From: Lyngbya sp. PCC 8106
GTDB lineage: Bacteria > Cyanobacteriota > Cyanobacteriia > Cyanobacteriales > Microcoleaceae
Direction of reading: 5' to 3'
Assembly: GCF_000169095.1 (NCBI RefSeq)
Contig: NZ_AAVU01000040.1
Coordinates: forward strand, 1-64,000
DNA: 64,000 bases
The notes under the pieces were generated by a model. The model was not told the origin of the DNA. It saw only the letters and a list, made by a program, of their open reading frames with translations, and made no database searches. Below, in pieces: positions 61,340-64,000 of the stretch. Each line of letters starts with the position of its first letter. Position 1 is the stretch's first letter. The position numbers were made by a program, and so were the translations under genes.

Positions 61340-61614
61340 TAGCGCAAGAAAATAATCAAGAGGTTAAGTCGAAAAATGGTGCGACGAAAAGCCCAAAAAA
61401 CATTCAGTACAGGAGTCAGAATTTCCCCCAGAGAAAACTTCAAAAAATTAAAGCATTTCCGATTGCCTGAAGTTTCCCTTTTCCGGTAAACTAAATAAAG
61501 TATGAGTAATCTAACCGGATTTTAACTCAACTTCAATCACTCCGTTACCTTTCACTTGAATATTGAATCACAAAATTAGAGTGTAGGGTAAACTCAAACT
61601 GGATTTTGAACGTT

Positions 61615-62709
61615 ATGACTGGAACACCGCAAGACAACCCGAACCCAAACTCCCAACCTTCTAACGAGATCGGGAATGTAGAAGAATTGGTACAATTACT
61701 CCGTCGTAAAGAAGGAACTTGGGTAGACTGGGGACAAGCCTGTGCGACACTACAAAAATCGGGCTACAATTCCCAAAAACTGTTTGAAGAAACCGGATTT
61801 GAACCGATTCAGCAAAATCTGGTGATTGTCGCTTCTCAAGTTTACACCTCTTTGGTCACAGGTGGCGCCTCCGAACAGGTGCGATCGCATTTTCAGCAAA
61901 AAGGAAGTGATATTCTCTATGAGTTTCGCATCCTCACCCAACCCCAACGTCTAGAGGCGGCTGAGTTTAGTTTATCTCAAAGGATTGATGCTGACGAAGC
62001 CAAGGATTTGACAAAGGCGATCAAAGATCTCTCTCGGGTTAGCAATTTACCGCAGGGGTTTACCCGACATCCGGGGGATGCGATCGCCTACCAATGTTGG
62101 AAAGCCGCCCGACAACATAGCGATCTCCAACAACGATCGCGTTTAATTGCCAAAGGGTTAAGATTTGCTAATTCTCCCGACGCCCGACAACACATTGAAA
62201 AACTATTAACTGATTTTTCCGTTGTTTCCACTCGTCCCGCCCCTCGTTTACCCGTTTATCGCTTAGAATCGGATGAAGATTTACCCCGTATTTTGCCTGT
62301 TGTTGGTGAATTTCCCCTAACGTTAGATGATTTAAAAGCGGTGCCAATTACGGATGAATCTGAACCGTTTCGGATGGTTAAATTTTCGGGTTCGGGGGTG
62401 TGGATACCGCTTCCGGGTTGGCAAGTGATTACAAAAGCAGAAGATCCGGTTGTTATTATTGGTAAAAGTGACACTTTACCCAATCCTTTACCGGGAAAAA
62501 TTGAACCTGTTTTAGTGGTGATTGATCGTTCACAACGGAATTGGGAAGCAGATCGTTATTTTTTGATCGAACAGAATAACCAACTAGAATTACAGTGGTT
62601 TGAAGAAGATCCAGAATTATCGTTGTTCGGACAATTGATTTTAATTATGCGTCCGAAAAAGGTGTTTGATGAGAGTCAACTTGGGAATTTGTTGCAATTT
62701 GAGGATTAA
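61615..62709 (+). CDS. raf1: RuBisCO accumulation factor 1 (assembly chaperone)
   Basis: 364 residues from the ATG at 61615 (a TTG at 61606 is in frame). The N-terminal alpha-helical domain (VEELVQLLRRKEGTWVDWGQACATLQKSGYNSQKLFEETGFEPIQQNLVIVASQVYTSL) and C-terminal beta domain (LPVYRLESDEDLPRILPVVGEFPLTLDDLKAVP, SGSGVWIPLPGWQVITKAEDPVVII) match Raf1. It clamps the RbcL dimer while the octamer core forms. Being specific to oxygenic phototrophs, it supports the cyanobacterial origin of the window. Confidence 0.93.
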   Translation: MTGTPQDNPNPNSQPSNEIGNVEELVQLLRRKEGTWVDWGQACATLQKSGYNSQKLFEETGFEPIQQNLVIVASQVYTSLVTGGASEQVRSHFQQKGSDILYEFRILTQPQRLEAAEFSLSQRIDADEAKDLTKAIKDLSRVSNLPQGFTRHPGDAIAYQCWKAARQHSDLQQRSRLIAKGLRFANSPDARQHIEKLLTDFSVVSTRPAPRLPVYRLESDEDLPRILPVVGEFPLTLDDLKAVPITDESEPFRMVKFSGSGVWIPLPGWQVITKAEDPVVIIGKSDTLPNPLPGKIEPVLVVIDRSQRNWEADRYFLIEQNNQLELQWFEEDPELSLFGQLILIMRPKKVFDESQLGNLLQFED

Positions 62710-62748
62710 TTTGACCTCTTCCGGATTATATTCCCCGATCATCCCCCG

Positions 62749-63136
62749 CCCCCTAAATCCCCCAATTCTGGGGGACTTTTACAAGATCCCCCTAAATTCC
62801 CGTTAAAAAGGTGTAGGGTGGGTGACTTTCCTTAAAATTGGTGATTTATACTAGAAATTAATTGTCACCCACCCTACAAAGAGGAATCGTTGTTATTTGT
62901 ATTTTATACACAAAATCCCCAACCGTAGGGGCGCAAGGCTTGCGCCCTAAACCTGATAATAAAAACCCAACTTACCCAGGTTGCCACAATTTAATCCTGT
63001 TGTCAGTCCGTCAGGGATTAAAATCCCCGCCTAACAACAAAAGTCCTCTGAAGAGGACTAAAAATTACTGCGGAACTAACAATAAATAATGCAGTCGGTT
63101 GAAACCGACTTTAACTATTAGACGGGGATTTCAATC
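62749..63136. repeat. Cluster of palindromic dispersed repeats
   Basis: About 480 bp between raf1 and the WD40 gene without a gene. In order: CCCCCTAAATCCCCCAATTC with a GGGGGACTTT partner (from about 62749); GTAGGGTGGGTGAC (62813-62826) with its inverse GTCACCCACCCTAC (62874-62887), a 75-bp MITE-like unit; TAGGGGCGCAAGGCTTGCGC-CCTA (62936-62959); GTCCTCT-GA-AGAGGAC (about 63042-63058); AGTCGGTTGAAACCGACT (about 63092-63110); and GGGGATTTCAATCCCC (63124-63139). All are hairpins of kinds scattered through cyanobacterial genomes. Confidence 0.7.
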
Positions 63137-63139
63137 CCC

Positions 63140-63175
63140 GGTGAAAAAACGGGTGAAAAAACGGGTGAAAAAACT
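63140..63175. repeat. Three 12-bp tandem repeats
   Basis: GGTGAAAAAACG at 63140, 63152 and 63164 (the last ends ACT), just after the stop-side end of the WD40 gene. Confidence 0.85.
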
Positions 63176-63190
63176 GACAAAATACCCAAC

Positions 63191-64000
63191 CTACCCAGGT
63201 CGCCACAATTTAATCGTTTTGTCATAACTTCCACTGGCTAACGTGTTACCATCGGGACTAAATGCAACAGACCTTACCCAATGTGAATGTCCTTTTAAGG
63301 TAGTAATTTTGTTAGGAATTTTCACATTCCACAATTTAATGGTGCTGTCCTTACTCCCACTAGCTAAAGTGCTACCATCTTTACTTAATGCTATAGACCA
63401 GATTGAACTTGAATTTCGTCCCCTCAAGGTAGCAAATTCCCCTTGAGTTTTTACATTCCACAATTTGATAGTTTGATCAAAACTCCCACTCGCTAACGTG
63501 CGACTATCGGGACTGAATACTACAGAAAGAATATAACTTGAATGTCCTTCTAAAGTGGCGATTTCTCTGTGAGTGGCAACATCCCACAATTTGATACTTT
63601 TATCATAACTGCAACTGGCTAAAATGCTACTATCGGGACTGAATGCTACAGAATTAATGCAACCTGAATGTCCTTCTAAAGTGGCGATTTCTCTGTGAGT
63701 GGAAACATCCCACAATTTGATAGTTTTATCAGCACTCCCACTTGCTAAAATATTCGCTTTCTGATTCAATGCTACGCAAACAACAGAATTTGAATGTCCT
63801 TTTAAAGTCGCAATTGTCGCTCGAGTTTCGACATCCCAGAGTTTGATAGTATTGTCAACACTTCCACTCGCTAAAATTCGACCATCGGGGCTGAAAGCAA
63901 CAGACCTGACACAATGTGAATGTCCTTTTAAGGTAGCAATTATTTGGTGAGTTTTCATGTCCCACAATTTGATGGTACTGTCATTACTTCCACTCGCTAA
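63191..64000 (-). CDS. WD40 repeat protein (5' end beyond the window)
   Basis: At least 270 residues, open through the window end (11 further codons upstream of 63967 read LASGSNDSTIK). Six or more near-identical blades of about 42 residues with the ending DxTIKLWDV and LKGHSxxVxSVAFSPD...LASGS, typical of the highly regular WD40 proteins of filamentous cyanobacteria, often fused to kinase, TIR or NTPase domains at the N-terminus; that part is not visible here. The blades are alike enough at the DNA level to form a coding tandem repeat. Confidence 0.9.
   Translation of the reverse strand, partial: LASGSNDSTIKLWDMKTHQIIATLKGHSHCVRSVAFSPDGRILASGSVDNTIKLWDVETRATIATLKGHSNSVVCVALNQKANILASGSADKTIKLWDVSTHREIATLEGHSGCINSVAFSPDSSILASCSYDKSIKLWDVATHREIATLEGHSSYILSVVFSPDSRTLASGSFDQTIKLWNVKTQGEFATLRGRNSSSIWSIALSKDGSTLASGSKDSTIKLWNVKIPNKITTLKGHSHWVRSVAFSPDGNTLASGSYDKTIKLWRPG

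Overview
The window looks like chromosomal DNA of a filamentous (Oscillatoriales-type) cyanobacterium, of the Lyngbya/Limnoraphis/Planktothrix kind. The evidence is the many HIP1 octamers (GCGATCGC), a RuBisCO accumulation factor (Raf1), cyanobacteria-specific families (DUF3153, XisI, a haemagglutinin-CHAT protein, WD40 repeat proteins), heptanucleotide tandem repeats and a type I-D CRISPR-Cas locus. The genus is inference; no rRNA or tRNA gene was found.

Layout. 0-7.2 kb: the tail of an unknown gene, a very large secreted haemagglutinin/CHAT-protease protein (minus strand), then coaE and hisA. 7.2-25.4 kb is an accessory region. It holds a radical SAM gene interrupted by a LAGLIDADG intein exactly at its Fe-S cysteine motif, a divergent TcmP gene, a FAD oxidoreductase and a phosphorothioate DNA-modification cluster (dndD, dndC, an HNH nuclease, and divergent dndB). 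An AIPR-type abortive-infection gene, an orphan xisI with an xisH stub, a frameshifted IS200/IS605 tnpB, several IS-end remnants and a tyrosine recombinase follow. 25.5-37.2 kb is a zinc-homeostasis region: three COG0523-type GTPases, znuA divergent from znuCB, a folE broken by one in-frame TGA, two metallophosphoesterase-fold proteins (one with a wrecked active site) and an FAD/NAD(P) protein. Zur-box-like palindromes lie at four promoter regions. 37.2-40.8 kb: DUF1501, peptidoglycan-binding and LytR-CpsA-Psr proteins.

40.8-55.4 kb is a complete type I-D CRISPR-Cas system. A 22-repeat array is followed by cas2, cas1, cas4, a four-helix-bundle gene, cas6, csc1, csc2 and cas10d, then a small unknown gene with its own terminator, cas3, and a divergent WYL regulator. 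The intergenic region between the small gene and cas3 holds a two-repeat degenerate mini-CRISPR on the opposite strand, with a promoter-like sequence just in front of it. It has the layout of CreA-type crRNA-like regulators and is the best candidate here for an undescribed element. 55.4-64 kb returns to housekeeping: PBP2, NanE, a DUF3153 lipoprotein, a PmbA/TldE-like protein, Raf1, a patch of palindromic repeats, and a WD40 protein cut by the window end.

How the parts relate. The defence genes fall in two blocks (dnd/AIPR/TcmP and CRISPR), separated by the zinc block. A 44-bp repeat unit occurs both inside the dnd operon and beside the first zinc GTPase gene. Heptanucleotide repeats occur near that GTPase gene and at the ends of cas4 and cas6. 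Both point to repeat spread across otherwise unrelated loci.
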